This document shows, piece after piece, positions 1 to 6,484 of a stretch of 7,850 nt of DNA. How positions within the stretch are numbered: the first letter of the stretch is position 1; every line of letters begins with the position of its first letter. Under the pieces are notes generated by a model. It ran no database searches and was not told where the DNA came from. It saw only the letters and a program-made list of their open reading frames with translations. The stretch lies in the NCBI GenBank assembly GCA_024643825.1, contig JAHEME010000113.1:1-7850 (forward strand), given 5' to 3'. Both the position numbers and the translations under genes were made by a program. This DNA is from Chloroflexota bacterium. Its GTDB lineage: Bacteria > Chloroflexota > Anaerolineae > Aggregatilineales > UBA3940.

Positions 1-1034
1 CCCAGAATCCCGAAATCGGATACATGCCGGGCATCGGTGGTCGTCGCCCACTGACCAGCGTTGTAGCTATCAAATACCTTGCTGCGCCAGTAATAGCGAA
101 AGCCGCTGGGCGCATACACGTACATCACGGTGGCGTTGCTCAGGTTGACCGGGCCACCCATCGTTAGAGTCGGGCCGCCATAATAGTCGGCGGTGACGGC
201 GGTTCCACCCTGCACGCCGCCAAAGAGTCTTTGAAACGTATCCTGCACCCGATGCCAGGGGTTGACCGAGCGATCCCATGCATCGGCGAGGCTGCTGCTG
301 GCGGAGGCCGCCGGAGCCATCCATGCGAAGGCGATCATCAGCACCCCGGCGATCATCCCTGCGCGTACCAGATCAAAGCGAATGCCGGGCGTATACCCCA
401 CGCGCTTGAGTCGCCACAGACGCTCCTTCGTGATTGCGTTGGTACGGACTGCCAGCGTGAAGGCGAAGAACAGGTAGGCGATCAGGAAGAAGTCCATGCG
501 AGCATCGCCCGCGTAGTAGTATGTATTGATCAGCAGCGCCAGCCCCGGCGGGATCACCGCATACCACAGCCGCCGCGAACGGAACATATTGGCCGATGCG
601 CTGAACCCCAGCAGCCACACAATGATGCTGAGACTGAGGACGAACATCAGGTTATCGCGGCTGAATCCCCCTTCGGAAACCTGCTCCGCCCACAGCCCCA
701 CGCGGGTCAGCACTTCGAGCATGCGCTGGCGCATGTCGAAGGTCTCTGGTAAAAAGTAGCGGGCCATCGTGACCCACACAGCGAACAGCCCGTAGACGAG
801 GCCCAGCACAATCGTAGTGAATTCTGAGAAACGCGAGATCGCCAGAAAGTACCCGGCGATCAGGGCAACCATCCCGATAGAGGGCAAAATCCATAGACCG
901 GGGGCCCAATCCGCCACCGCCACCGACCCGGCTGCGATGACGAGCAAAAAGGCGAGCATCAACAGTGCGGGCCAGTCCTCGCGCAGCCGCCGCCCCACGT
1001 AGTCCAGTTGAAGTTTTCTAGCTAAGAGTGCCAT
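1..1034 (-). CDS. TgpA-like transglutaminase-family membrane protein, N-terminal part (cut by window edge)
   Basis: An uninterrupted minus-strand frame begins at ATG 1034 and stays open for 344 codons to the window edge, so the C-terminus is missing. AAGGA lies 4 nt before the start. The protein is very hydrophobic, with probable membrane spans near residues 23-42, 46-64, 70-88, 128-144, 152-169, 174-190 and 225-244. A polar extracytoplasmic segment follows, containing FRYYWRSKVFDSYNAGQW at about residues 313-330. Several spans followed by an 'RYWR..-FD.Y...W' segment are typical of DUF3488/TgpA proteins, whose transglutaminase-like Cys-His-Asp core comes later in the chain and would lie off the window. 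Family members usually carry an external protease/transglutaminase-like domain and often sit beside DUF58 and MoxR-type ATPase genes, which cannot be checked here. The catalytic core is not visible, so activity is inferred only. Confidence 0.8.
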   Translation of the reverse strand, partial: MALLARKLQLDYVGRRLREDWPALLMLAFLLVIAAGSVAVADWAPGLWILPSIGMVALIAGYFLAISRFSEFTTIVLGLVYGLFAVWVTMARYFLPETFDMRQRMLEVLTRVGLWAEQVSEGGFSRDNLMFVLSLSIIVWLLGFSASANMFRSRRLWYAVIPPGLALLINTYYYAGDARMDFFLIAYLFFAFTLAVRTNAITKERLWRLKRVGYTPGIRFDLVRAGMIAGVLMIAFAWMAPAASASSSLADAWDRSVNPWHRVQDTFQRLFGGVQGGTAVTADYYGGPTLTMGGPVNLSNATVMYVYAPSGFRYYWRSKVFDSYNAGQWATTTDARHVSDFGIL

Positions 1035-1075
1035 GTGATCCTTATGGGAAACTCGCTGGATAATCGGACAGTGTA

Positions 1076-1104
1076 ATCATAACTACTTGAACCGACGCTT
1101 TCCA
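1076..1104 (-). promoter_or_regulatory. Candidate sigma-70-type promoter for the TgpA-like gene
   Basis: Read on the minus strand, TGGAAA (1104-1099, 4 of 6 consensus) and TATGAT (1081-1076, 5 of 6) are separated by 17 nt. They lie about 42 nt upstream of the ATG at 1034. The pattern is suggestive only, because short promoter matches arise by chance, and the gene could also be read through from the upstream lipoprotein gene. Confidence 0.3.
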
Positions 1105-1118
1105 GTTCATGCCAGCCG

Positions 1119-1640
1119 TTAGCTAATGACATTTACCCCGGTATCTCCGGTCACCTTCCAGTCCCCTCGGATCAGCTCCAGAATATAGGTCTTGCCAACG
1201 CCGCATACGTTCCCGCAGTAGAACCACACGGATACCAGTACGCTGCCATCATCCTGCCAGTGAATATTGCCCAGTGTCACGATCACAGCCTTGCCCTGTG
1301 TAACCTGCCCGCCAGGATCAGAGATGGGCGCTTTCTCGTTGGAGGCAATCCATACGATGTCAGAGGGAAGATCGGCGAGCCGCCCTGCGATAGCCTGCTG
1401 TGTGTCTGTCGTGATCAGCGTTGGGACACTCGTTGTATCTCCTCCCGATGGGGGCATGGTCGTTTCATCGGTTGATGTGAGCACGTAAACTGTAGACCAT
1501 GCCGGAGGGCTGTTCCCAAACGAATGATCAACCGTGACGACCTGGCGAATGACCGCCGCATAGATAGCGGGATCAGCGTTTGCGGCAGGGATGGGAGGTG
1601 AACATGCCGTCAGCAGGGTGGCAAACAAAGCCAGCATCAT
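1119..1640 (-). CDS. Small secreted lipoprotein of unknown function
   Basis: The 173-residue frame from ATG 1640 opens with a hydrophobic segment ending in a lipobox, LLTAC, with Cys13 as the probable lipidation site. The product should be exported and anchored to the outer face of the membrane. A Pro/Ala/Thr-rich stretch follows, and a C-terminal domain carries a Cys-x3-Cys pair (C142, C146) in FYCGNVCGVGKTYILEL, then GDWKV. This 'CG.xCG.G..Y.L....G.WKV' pattern resembles small uncharacterised lipoproteins in which the cysteines may form a disulfide. The ATG at 1640 has no ribosome site at usual spacing. AAGGAG (1671-1666) is 25 nt upstream of it but only 7 nt upstream of an in-frame ATA at 1658, which would add six residues including a Lys before the hydrophobic core. 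An in-frame stop further upstream limits extension. I do not recognise a specific function. Confidence 0.75.
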   Translation of the reverse strand: MMLALFATLLTACSPPIPAANADPAIYAAVIRQVVTVDHSFGNSPPAWSTVYVLTSTDETTMPPSGGDTTSVPTLITTDTQQAIAGRLADLPSDIVWIASNEKAPISDPGGQVTQGKAVIVTLGNIHWQDDGSVLVSVWFYCGNVCGVGKTYILELIRGDWKVTGDTGVNVIS

Positions 1641-1696
1641 GAGAAAAGTGTCTTTTATGTAGTGGCTCCTTATCCCAGAGTTCTCTGTTCATAAAT

Positions 1697-1702
1697 AGTA
1701 TA
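1697..1702 (-). promoter_or_regulatory. Possible -10 box of the lipoprotein gene
   Basis: The minus strand reads TATACT here (5 of 6 consensus), about 25 nt upstream of the AAGGAG ribosome site at 1671-1666. No convincing -35 element is present at 16-18 nt, so the call is weak. It lies in the 131-nt divergent region shared with tatA. Confidence 0.22.
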
Positions 1703-1722
1703 CATTCAACAATAACTGGAAT

Positions 1723-1751
1723 GTGGCAGACGGCAAAGAGCGTGCTATGAT
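1723..1751 (+). promoter_or_regulatory. Candidate promoter of tatA
   Basis: GTGGCA (1723-1728, 4 of 6) and TATGAT (1746-1751, 5 of 6) are spaced 17 nt apart just upstream of tatA. The predicted start of transcription would be near 1758, giving a very short leader that begins at the AAGGAG ribosome site (1758-1763). A promoter further upstream is possible. Confidence 0.33.
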
Positions 1752-1771
1752 CAGCATAAGGAGATCGTACT

Positions 1772-1960
1772 ATGTTTGAAACACTTGGTGCACCTGAACT
1801 GCTTATTATTCTCGTCATTGTGATCCTGTTGTTTGGGGTCGGACGCATTTCCGGGGTGGGGAAAGAACTGGGAACGGCCATCAGTGAGTTCCGCAAGGGC
1901 CTCAATGAGGGCAAAGATCCCAAGCCCGAAGACTCTGCCGAAGAGTCGAAGGCCAGCTAA
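1772..1960 (+). CDS. tatA: Sec-independent (Tat) protein translocase subunit TatA/TatE
   Basis: This 62-residue protein has the full TatA plan. A short N-terminus (MFETLGAPELL) leads into one membrane span (about residues 9-21, LLIILVIVILLFG), the hinge FGVGRI, an amphipathic helix (about residues 28-45, GKELGTAISEFRKGL) and a charged, disordered tail rich in Glu, Lys and Ser. TatA subunits oligomerise with TatC to form the pore that exports folded proteins carrying twin-arginine signal peptides. The FGVGRI form, in place of FGxxKLP, is common in Chloroflexota-type TatA. AAGGAG sits 8 nt before the ATG. No tatC or tatB is adjacent, so this is a lone subunit gene, as is frequent outside proteobacteria. 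Assignment to TatA rather than TatB rests on the short length. Confidence 0.93.
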   Translation: MFETLGAPELLIILVIVILLFGVGRISGVGKELGTAISEFRKGLNEGKDPKPEDSAEESKAS

Positions 1961-2003
1961 TCCGTCCCGCAGAACACCGCCAATCGCATACGATCAATCG
2001 GAT

Positions 2004-2040
2004 CGCTCTCCCCGGATCGTGGAGAGCGTGTCTGCGTTTT
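2004..2040 (+). terminator. Possible terminator downstream of tatA
   Basis: CGCTCTCC (2004-2011) and GGAGAGCG (2021-2028) form a perfect 8-bp stem with a 9-nt loop, 44 nt after the tatA stop. Only a short T run (2037-2040) follows, and it is 8 nt away from the stem. This is either a weak intrinsic terminator or a 3'-end stabilising hairpin. The 168-nt gap between tatA and the next gene otherwise holds only that gene's ribosome site. Confidence 0.4.
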
Positions 2041-2128
2041 GTATCCGCCTGATCGAACGACCACGTAAGGATGCTGTTCTGGCTGCGTCTGTAAGAAAGA
2101 ACACCCTCCATAGTAAGGAAAGATCACG

Positions 2129-2641
2129 ATGCCATCACTCGAAAACTTCCGCGCGCAGAAGGATCAGTTCTTTGGGCATGATCCGCATTCCCCCTTGCTC
2201 CCGGAACAGAAAGATCATTTTGAGGGCCTGAGCTATTTTCCCCCCAATCCCGATCTCGCCTTTGAACTGAACCTGGAGCCTTTCGAGAAGCAGGATCGGA
2301 TCACGATGCAGACCAGCACGGGCGATGTGCAGGATTACATTCGCTGGGGGCAAATCGCCTTCGAGGTGGATCAGGAACCTGCGGAATTGACCGTGTACAT
2401 GTCGATCGGGATCGGCGGCGGATACTTCCTGCCCTTCATGGATGCCACCAATGGGGAAGAAACCTACGAGGCAGGCCGCTATCTGGAGATCGAACCGCTT
2501 GACGGCAACCGCTTCGAGGTCGATTTCAACCTGGCGTATAATCCATATTGTGCGTATAGCGAATATTGGAGCTGCCCAATTCCCCCGAAGGAGAATCGGC
2601 TGAAGGTACGCATCGAAGCGGGGGAGAAGAAGTTCAAGTAG
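2129..2641 (+). CDS. DUF1684 domain protein of unknown function
   Basis: The 170-residue soluble protein matches the DUF1684 family from end to end. It opens with a FRAQKDQFF...SPL motif (residues 7-23) and continues with FEGLSYFPPN (31-40). Further signatures are a central YFLPFMDATNGEETYEAGRYL region (99-119), then YNPYCAY (137-143) and CPIPPKENRL (149-158), ending with RIEAGEK. The length is normal for a cytoplasmic single-domain member. There is no signal peptide or membrane span. The conserved polar residues, including the Asp-Phe-Asn and Cys-Ala-Tyr motifs (C141, C149), suggest a binding or catalytic pocket, but no biochemical role is established that I can name. AAGGA (2115-2119) lies 9 nt before the ATG. 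The gene is followed by its own terminator, so it is probably monocistronic. Confidence 0.88.
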   Translation: MPSLENFRAQKDQFFGHDPHSPLLPEQKDHFEGLSYFPPNPDLAFELNLEPFEKQDRITMQTSTGDVQDYIRWGQIAFEVDQEPAELTVYMSIGIGGGYFLPFMDATNGEETYEAGRYLEIEPLDGNRFEVDFNLAYNPYCAYSEYWSCPIPPKENRLKVRIEAGEKKFK

Positions 2642-2660
2642 CCTTTCATTCGATGAGATA

Positions 2661-2695
2661 GCAGCCTGCCGTGCAGTTGTGGCAGGCTGTTTTTT
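2661..2695 (+). terminator. Intrinsic terminator after the DUF1684 gene
   Basis: CAGCCTGCC (2662-2670) and GGCAGGCTG (2681-2689) form a perfect 9-bp GC-rich stem around a 10-nt loop. Six T residues (2690-2695) follow directly. It starts 20 nt after the stop codon and should cleanly separate this gene from galE. Confidence 0.92.
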
Positions 2696-2711
2696 GTTCT
2701 GACAATGCCGC

Positions 2712-2738
2712 GTGAAATCCGCAAGGATGCGCTACAAT
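2712..2738 (+). promoter_or_regulatory. Candidate galE promoter
   Basis: TACAAT (2733-2738, 5 of 6 consensus) lies about 62 nt before the galE start and just after the preceding terminator, where a new promoter is expected. The best -35 is the weak GTGAAA (2712-2717, 4 of 6), with a short 15-nt spacer. The -10 is the more reliable half. Confidence 0.38.
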
Positions 2739-2799
2739 CCGTCTCGCCTTGCAGGTTGAGGCCCTACCATCGCACATCCCCCCTACCCGGAGGTCAACT

Positions 2800-3786
2800 A
2801 TGCAGGTGCTGGTCACAGGTGGTGCAGGCTATATCGGCAGCCACATCGTCGAGGTGCTGCTGGATGCAGGCTATGATGTGATCGTGTTCGATAACCTCTC
2901 GACGGGACATCGGCAGGCGGTCGCGCCGAAGGCGATGTTTGTTCATGGCGATCTGCGGCAGATAGGGCAGGTCGAAGACCTGTTTGCCGCCCATGAATTC
3001 GCCGGGATATTTCACTTTGCTTCGTACATCCTGGTTCCAGAGAGCATGCAGAAGCCATGGATGTATCTGCGGGATAATGTGGTGGCGTCCGCCAACTTGC
3101 TGGAAGTCGCCACCCGGCACGGGGTCGGGCGGTTCATCCTCTCTTCAACGGCGAACCTGTTTGATGATCCGCAGCGTATTCCCATTAGTGAAGAAGAACA
3201 CGTGATTCCCGGCAGCCCGTATGGGGAAAGCAAGGCCATCGCCGAGCGTCAGTTGCTGTGGATGGAACGCATTCACGGACTCAAGTATTGTGCGCTGCGC
3301 TACTTCAACGCGGCGGGCGCGCACCCGAACGGGCACATCGGTGAAGATCACCCGGTCGAGACGCACTTGATCCCGATTGTGCTTCAGGTGGCATTGGGAC
3401 AACGGGATCATATCACGATCAACGGGACGGATTACGATACCCCCGACGGAACCTGCATCCGGGATTACATCCATGTTCTCGATCTGGCGTCCGCACATGT
3501 AGGCGCGTTTGAATCCTTAGCCGATGGCCCCAGCCGAAACTATAACCTGGGGACGGGGCGGGGATACTCGGTGCAGGAGGTCGTCGAGACCGCGCGCAAA
3601 GTGACCGGGCATGCCATCCCGGTGCAGATCGGGGAGAGGCGCGCTGGCGATCTGCCCGCACTGGTGGCGGATAATACGCGCATCAAACAGGAGTTAGGCT
3701 GGGAGCCGGAGTTCGCCGAACTGGGAGCGATCATCGAAACGGCGTGGAAGTGGCATCAGAGCCACCCGCGCGGATTTAACGGGTAA
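2800..3786 (+). CDS. galE: UDP-glucose 4-epimerase
   Basis: The 328-residue protein is an extended short-chain dehydrogenase of usual GalE length. It interconverts UDP-glucose and UDP-galactose in the cytoplasm, feeding galactose use and cell-surface polysaccharide synthesis. The NAD-binding Rossmann motif GGAGYIG is at residues 7-13, with D31 after the second strand. The catalytic set is S116, Y141 and K145 (YGESK). RYFNAAGAHP (167-176) and GTCIRDYIHVLDLA (217-230) are GalE-specific substrate-binding signatures. The Leu-Phe-Asp-Asp stretch at 120-123, after the catalytic Ser, replaces the more common Val-Tyr-Gly but should not affect catalysis. I chose ATG 2800, with GGAGG 6 nt upstream, because the protein then begins directly at the first Rossmann strand. 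An in-frame TTG at 2749 would add an unlikely 17-residue tail. A closely related partial copy lies at 7777-7850. Other sugar-nucleotide epimerases are possible but less likely. Confidence 0.93.
   Translation: MQVLVTGGAGYIGSHIVEVLLDAGYDVIVFDNLSTGHRQAVAPKAMFVHGDLRQIGQVEDLFAAHEFAGIFHFASYILVPESMQKPWMYLRDNVVASANLLEVATRHGVGRFILSSTANLFDDPQRIPISEEEHVIPGSPYGESKAIAERQLLWMERIHGLKYCALRYFNAAGAHPNGHIGEDHPVETHLIPIVLQVALGQRDHITINGTDYDTPDGTCIRDYIHVLDLASAHVGAFESLADGPSRNYNLGTGRGYSVQEVVETARKVTGHAIPVQIGERRAGDLPALVADNTRIKQELGWEPEFAELGAIIETAWKWHQSHPRGFNG
3369..3442 (+). repeat. Direct repeat, left copy (inside galE)
   Basis: This 74-nt part of galE (about residues 190-214) matches 7777-7850 at 64 of 74 positions (86%) in the same orientation without gaps. 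The right copy runs off the window, so the true repeat is longer. The two copies lie 4408 nt apart and bracket the signalling operon. Confidence 0.9.
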
Positions 3787-3861
3787 GCTCGCTGCTGCAT
3801 ACCTGCTCTACGATCCCCACACTGGTGGTCAGCGAAAGCATCTGTGTGCCTGTACGTCGGC

Positions 3862-3892
3862 AAAGCCCTGAGGCAAGACTGTGAGGCTTTTT
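3862..3892 (+). terminator. Weak terminator-like hairpin after galE
   Basis: AAAGCC (3862-3867) pairs with GGCTTT (3885-3890) across a long 17-nt loop. The T run 3888-3892 supplies the tail. It lies 76 nt after the galE stop. The stem is short, so termination here is uncertain. Confidence 0.3.
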
Positions 3893-3915
3893 CCTGATCT
3901 GCGGGTTTTTCCCCA

Positions 3916-3943
3916 TTCTCATCGGTCGATTGACGCCTATACT
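3916..3943 (+). promoter_or_regulatory. Candidate promoter of the signalling operon
   Basis: TTCTCA (3916-3921, 4 of 6) and TATACT (3938-3943, 5 of 6) are spaced 16 nt apart. Transcription would begin near 3950 and yield a leader of about 315 nt carrying all the inverted repeats upstream of the kinase. Other AT-rich -10-like boxes exist in the gap, so this is a tentative choice. Confidence 0.27.
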
Positions 3944-4001
3944 TATGTGGTGGAGCAACCTACTCAGAGCGAGGGATACGCCGGAATACATGGCTCACAT
4001 C

Positions 4002-4090
4002 GCTATCGTTTGATAATCACAGACGCTTTTATACAAAGTAGAGCGATAGCAAAGGTTGTTTTGCTTTCTAAAGCGTCTCAAACTTTGTGA
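4002..4090 (+). promoter_or_regulatory. Interleaved inverted repeats, candidate structured leader RNA
   Basis: Several perfect complementary arms occur within 90 nt: GCTATCG (4002-4008) with CGATAGC (4044-4050); AGACGCTTT (4021-4029) with AAAGCGTCT (4070-4078); ACAAAGT (4033-4039) with ACTTTGT (4082-4088); and AGCAAA (4048-4053) with TTTGCT (4060-4065), which has a 6-nt loop. TCAC (4017-4020) with GTGA (4087-4090) could close the 9-bp stem from outside. Some pairings are mutually exclusive or would cross, which fits alternative folds or operator sites. The region is more AT-rich than its surroundings. Function is inferred only. Confidence 0.45.
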
Positions 4091-4114
4091 CATTATTGCG
4101 ATCTCTGGGATTGT

Positions 4115-4146
4115 CACCGGGCAGGAAAGGCTCCGGCTGCCCGGTG
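4115..4146 (+). promoter_or_regulatory. Perfect 10-bp hairpin upstream of the kinase gene
   Basis: CACCGGGCAG (4115-4124) and CTGCCCGGTG (4137-4146) are exact reverse complements around a 12-nt loop. No T run follows, so it is not a standard intrinsic terminator. It may be an RNA leader element or a dyad bound by a regulator. Confidence 0.6.
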
Positions 4147-4199
4147 TGAATCGGGTTGTCCGAAAATCCGGCTTCTCTCTGAAACCGATGAGGAACATC

Positions 4200-4268
4200 A
4201 TGGCTGAGTTGTCGCATGTGACAGCCAGCTTTCTGGCTCAAAAGCGAGGAAAGGAAAAATCAACATGA
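4200..4268 (+). CDS. Possible 22-residue leader peptide coupled to the kinase gene
   Basis: A short ORF starts at ATG 4200, with GAGG (4190-4193) 6 nt upstream. It encodes a hydrophilic, basic-ended peptide of 22 residues (MAELSHVTASFLAQ, then KRGKEKST). Its TGA (4266-4268) overlaps the kinase ATG (4265) as ATGA, the same overlap seen between the kinase and the first receiver. That arrangement would allow translational coupling. The kinase also has its own ribosome site (AAGGAA, 4251-4256). The peptide is not recognised, and such a short ORF can arise by chance. Confidence 0.33.
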   Translation: MAELSHVTASFLAQKRGKEKST

Positions 4269-6070
4269 GCATGATTGCAAAAACACCGCAGCCGCCAGAA
4301 GCGGCATCAGGCAATAGTCTATGGCAGAAGCTGACCCGGCCCTCTGACCTGGTGACTGACCTGGAGAAGCGCCGCAACGCGCAGCTTCTTGCCTCGATAT
4401 TACTGATCATTATCCCGCTTTCCTTGCTGGGAATAGGGGCCATTGTGCCGAACCTGCTGCAACAAGGAACAAATCGAAATCTGTTCAGCCAGCTTGTGAT
4501 CTGGGCGGCGACGTTCTTTGAAATAAGCGTCATTACCGGCTATTCCCTCAGCCGTACGAAATGGTTCCAATGGGGCATGTACTCGGTGACGGTCAGCCTG
4601 GTAGCTCTGATTGTGTCGCTTGAGATTGTAGAGCCATCAATCGGCCCTATGATCGCCATCTTCGTTATCCTGGCCCTCGTGCTGACTGGTATTTTTACCA
4701 CTGGCCCCCAGGTAGTGATTTTCGGGATATACTCTGTCGCCGCGTTACTGGTGATCCCATTGTTTCAGAACGCAATCCCTTTGGTGGATATCCTCCCGAT
4801 TACGGTTCTCGTCGTGGAAGTGACTGCGATCATGGTTCTGGAAAAGAACCATCGCAGCAACATTGAAAAAGAACGACGGGCCGAAATCGAAGTAGCGCGA
4901 AATGAGGCTGTCACCGCTCACTCGCGGCTTGACCATCTGATCTCATCAAGCCCCACCATGATCTTCAGCGCTCGTCCCGATGATTTCGGCGTGACCTTTG
5001 TTAGCGCGAACGTGGAGGAGATTACCGGTTATAAAGCAGAGGAATTGTTATCCAGAGCTACTTTCTGGTTAGAGCATGTTCACCCCGATGATGCATCCGC
5101 CGTTTTTTCAGGAATGGTCGAAAGCTTCGAGGGCAACGAGATAAGTCAGATCTATCGATTCCAGGTGGCTGATGGCACGTACCGCTGGATGCAGGTAGAT
5201 CAACGACTGTTCCGTAATGCCCAGGGTGATCCAGTAGAGTTTATCGGATCCGTGGTGGATGTTACCGATCTCCAATTGGCACGGCGGGATATTGAGAAAC
5301 AGGCTGATGAGCTACGCCGCGCCAATGCCGTTGTGCGCGAGGCCAGCCGCCTCAAGAGCGAATTCCTGGCTACAATGTCGCATGAACTGCGGACTCCGCT
5401 CAACGCCATGATCGGGTATGCAGAAATCATGCTAGCAGGCATGAGCGGAACGATTGATGAAGATGCTACAGACATGGTCTCACGCATCCATTCGAATAGT
5501 AAACGACTTCTCACATTGATCAACGATGTGCTTGATCTCTCGAAGATCGAAGCGCGGCGGCTGGAAGTAGTCAACATTGCTTTTACCCCTGAGAAGTTAC
5601 TATCCGACATCCGTAGTCAGGTAACCAGTTTGATCACACAGAAGAAGCTGGAGTTCTCGACTGAACTGGACTCGACTTTGCCAGCGCGGATGATGGGGGA
5701 TATTAACCTGCTGGAGCGTATCTTGATCAACCTGCTGTCCAATGCCATCAAATTCACGGATGCGGGTGAGGTCAGGCTCAAAGTTGCCAGTGGAGACAAT
5801 GGCAACTGGCAGATCACCATATCAGATACCGGGATCGGCATCCCATCACATGCCCGCGAGTATATCTTCGACCCCTTCCGCCAGATAGATGGATCGTCGA
5901 GTCGCGCGTATGGCGGCACTGGGCTTGGACTGGCGATCACTCAGGAGTTAGTGCGGGCCATGCAGGGCACGATTCAGGTCGAGAGCACGGTCGGTCAGGG
6001 GAGCATATTTATCGTGACCCTTCCACTGCTTACAGAACAAGATATGACGCAGGAGTCGACACCATCATGA
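4265..6070 (+). CDS. Membrane-bound PAS-domain sensor histidine kinase
   Basis: The 601-residue protein has a cytoplasmic N-terminus, about six membrane spans (near 41-63, 76-96, 104-121, 127-146, 149-167 and 172-192) with only short loops, a charged helical linker (198-222), a PAS domain (about 225-336), a second helical linker (338-366), a dimerisation/phosphoacceptor domain and an ATPase domain. The phosphoacceptor is H373 in SHELRTPLN. The ATP-binding boxes are complete: N box around N493 (LLSNAIKFT), DTGIGIP (521-527), FDPFRQID (535-542) and YGGTGLGLAI (549-558). It should autophosphorylate and pass phosphate to the adjacent receivers. The near-absence of external loops suggests that the spans sense a membrane or intramembrane signal. 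The PAS domain may sense a small ligand, but no cofactor-binding Cys or His motif is evident. AAGGAA is 8 nt before the ATG. The stop overlaps the next gene by ATGA. There is no receiver or HPt domain within the protein. Confidence 0.95.
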   Translation: MSMIAKTPQPPEAASGNSLWQKLTRPSDLVTDLEKRRNAQLLASILLIIIPLSLLGIGAIVPNLLQQGTNRNLFSQLVIWAATFFEISVITGYSLSRTKWFQWGMYSVTVSLVALIVSLEIVEPSIGPMIAIFVILALVLTGIFTTGPQVVIFGIYSVAALLVIPLFQNAIPLVDILPITVLVVEVTAIMVLEKNHRSNIEKERRAEIEVARNEAVTAHSRLDHLISSSPTMIFSARPDDFGVTFVSANVEEITGYKAEELLSRATFWLEHVHPDDASAVFSGMVESFEGNEISQIYRFQVADGTYRWMQVDQRLFRNAQGDPVEFIGSVVDVTDLQLARRDIEKQADELRRANAVVREASRLKSEFLATMSHELRTPLNAMIGYAEIMLAGMSGTIDEDATDMVSRIHSNSKRLLTLINDVLDLSKIEARRLEVVNIAFTPEKLLSDIRSQVTSLITQKKLEFSTELDSTLPARMMGDINLLERILINLLSNAIKFTDAGEVRLKVASGDNGNWQITISDTGIGIPSHAREYIFDPFRQIDGSSSRAYGGTGLGLAITQELVRAMQGTIQVESTVGQGSIFIVTLPLLTEQDMTQESTPS

Positions 6071-6468
6071 TCGACACAACCAATGTTGCCAGTTGGAAAG
6101 TGCTGGTAGTAGACGATGAGCCAGATAGTCTGGATGTCGTGATGCGTGTGCTCAGATATCATGGCGCCACAGTTTATACTGCCAGTAATGGGGCGGAAGC
6201 ACTTGACATTATGAAGGAAGTGCAGCCTACTCTGATCCTTTCCGACCTATCGATGCCAGTGATGGATGGCTGGGAGATGCTGTACCACATTCAGACCGAC
6301 ACCAAACTGGCAGGAATTCCAGTCATTGCACTCACGGCTCATGCGATGACCGGAGACCGGGAGCGTGCCGTAGCCGCCGGGTTCCACTATTACTTGACTA
6401 AGCCACTAAGCCCGTTGTCGTTCTTGCAGGATCTGATCAAACTATTTGATACCGAAGCTTCCATCTGA
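6067..6468 (+). CDS. Single-domain response regulator (CheY-like)
   Basis: The 133-residue protein is a lone receiver domain. The acidic pocket is D16/D17 (VVDDEP), the phosphoacceptor is D60 (LILSDLSMPVMDGWE), the switch residue is T90 and the conserved Lys is K112 (LTKP). After the receiver there are only about 15 residues, so it has no DNA-binding or enzymatic output. Its ATG overlaps the kinase stop by 4 nt, indicating coupled translation and cognate pairing with that kinase. It probably acts as a phosphate carrier or by binding a partner protein. It is a clear paralogue of the next receiver (shared WKVL, DVV, YH, DL..P.M.GW and KP positions). Confidence 0.93.
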   Translation: MIDTTNVASWKVLVVDDEPDSLDVVMRVLRYHGATVYTASNGAEALDIMKEVQPTLILSDLSMPVMDGWEMLYHIQTDTKLAGIPVIALTAHAMTGDRERAVAAGFHYYLTKPLSPLSFLQDLIKLFDTEASI

Positions 6469-6484
6469 TTTCGCCAGAATACCG

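Larger units (their letters stand above)
3787..4264 (+). other. 478-base non-coding gap between galE and the histidine kinase gene, rich in inverted repeats
   Basis: No convincing long gene is seen on either strand. From left to right it holds a weak terminator-like element (3862-3892), a possible promoter (3916-3943), interleaved inverted repeats (4002-4090), a perfect 10-bp hairpin (4115-4146), a 5-bp-plus stem (4150-4154 with 4185-4189), a possible 22-codon leader ORF (4200-4268) and a 6-bp hairpin (4223-4238) next to the kinase ribosome site. If the promoter is correct, the kinase mRNA has a leader of about 315 nt. I could not match it to a known riboswitch class by eye. Confidence 0.6.

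Noticed and set aside
231..752. A 173-residue plus-strand frame opposite the TgpA-like gene
   Set aside because: Composition is rich in Arg, His, Pro and Gln with no recognisable domain. The minus strand carries a coherent 344-codon membrane protein instead.
2749..2799. An upstream TTG start for galE
   Set aside because: It adds 17 residues before the Rossmann fold with no ribosome site, whereas ATG 2800 has GGAGG at good spacing and begins exactly at the first strand.
3840..3900. A possible cyclic-di-GMP riboswitch, suggested by a GGCAAAGCC-like core
   Set aside because: The rest of the conserved core (the paired tetraloop and receptor segments) is not present in order. The segment also reads as a weak terminator after galE.
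3930..3943. TTGACG followed by TATACT as a promoter
   Set aside because: The two boxes are only 2 nt apart, which is incompatible with a -35/-10 pair. TTCTCA is a better-spaced -35 for TATACT.
3881..4090. A 69-residue plus-strand frame in the galE-kinase gap
   Set aside because: It has no ribosome site or family resemblance, and it covers the inverted-repeat region, so it is most likely chance.
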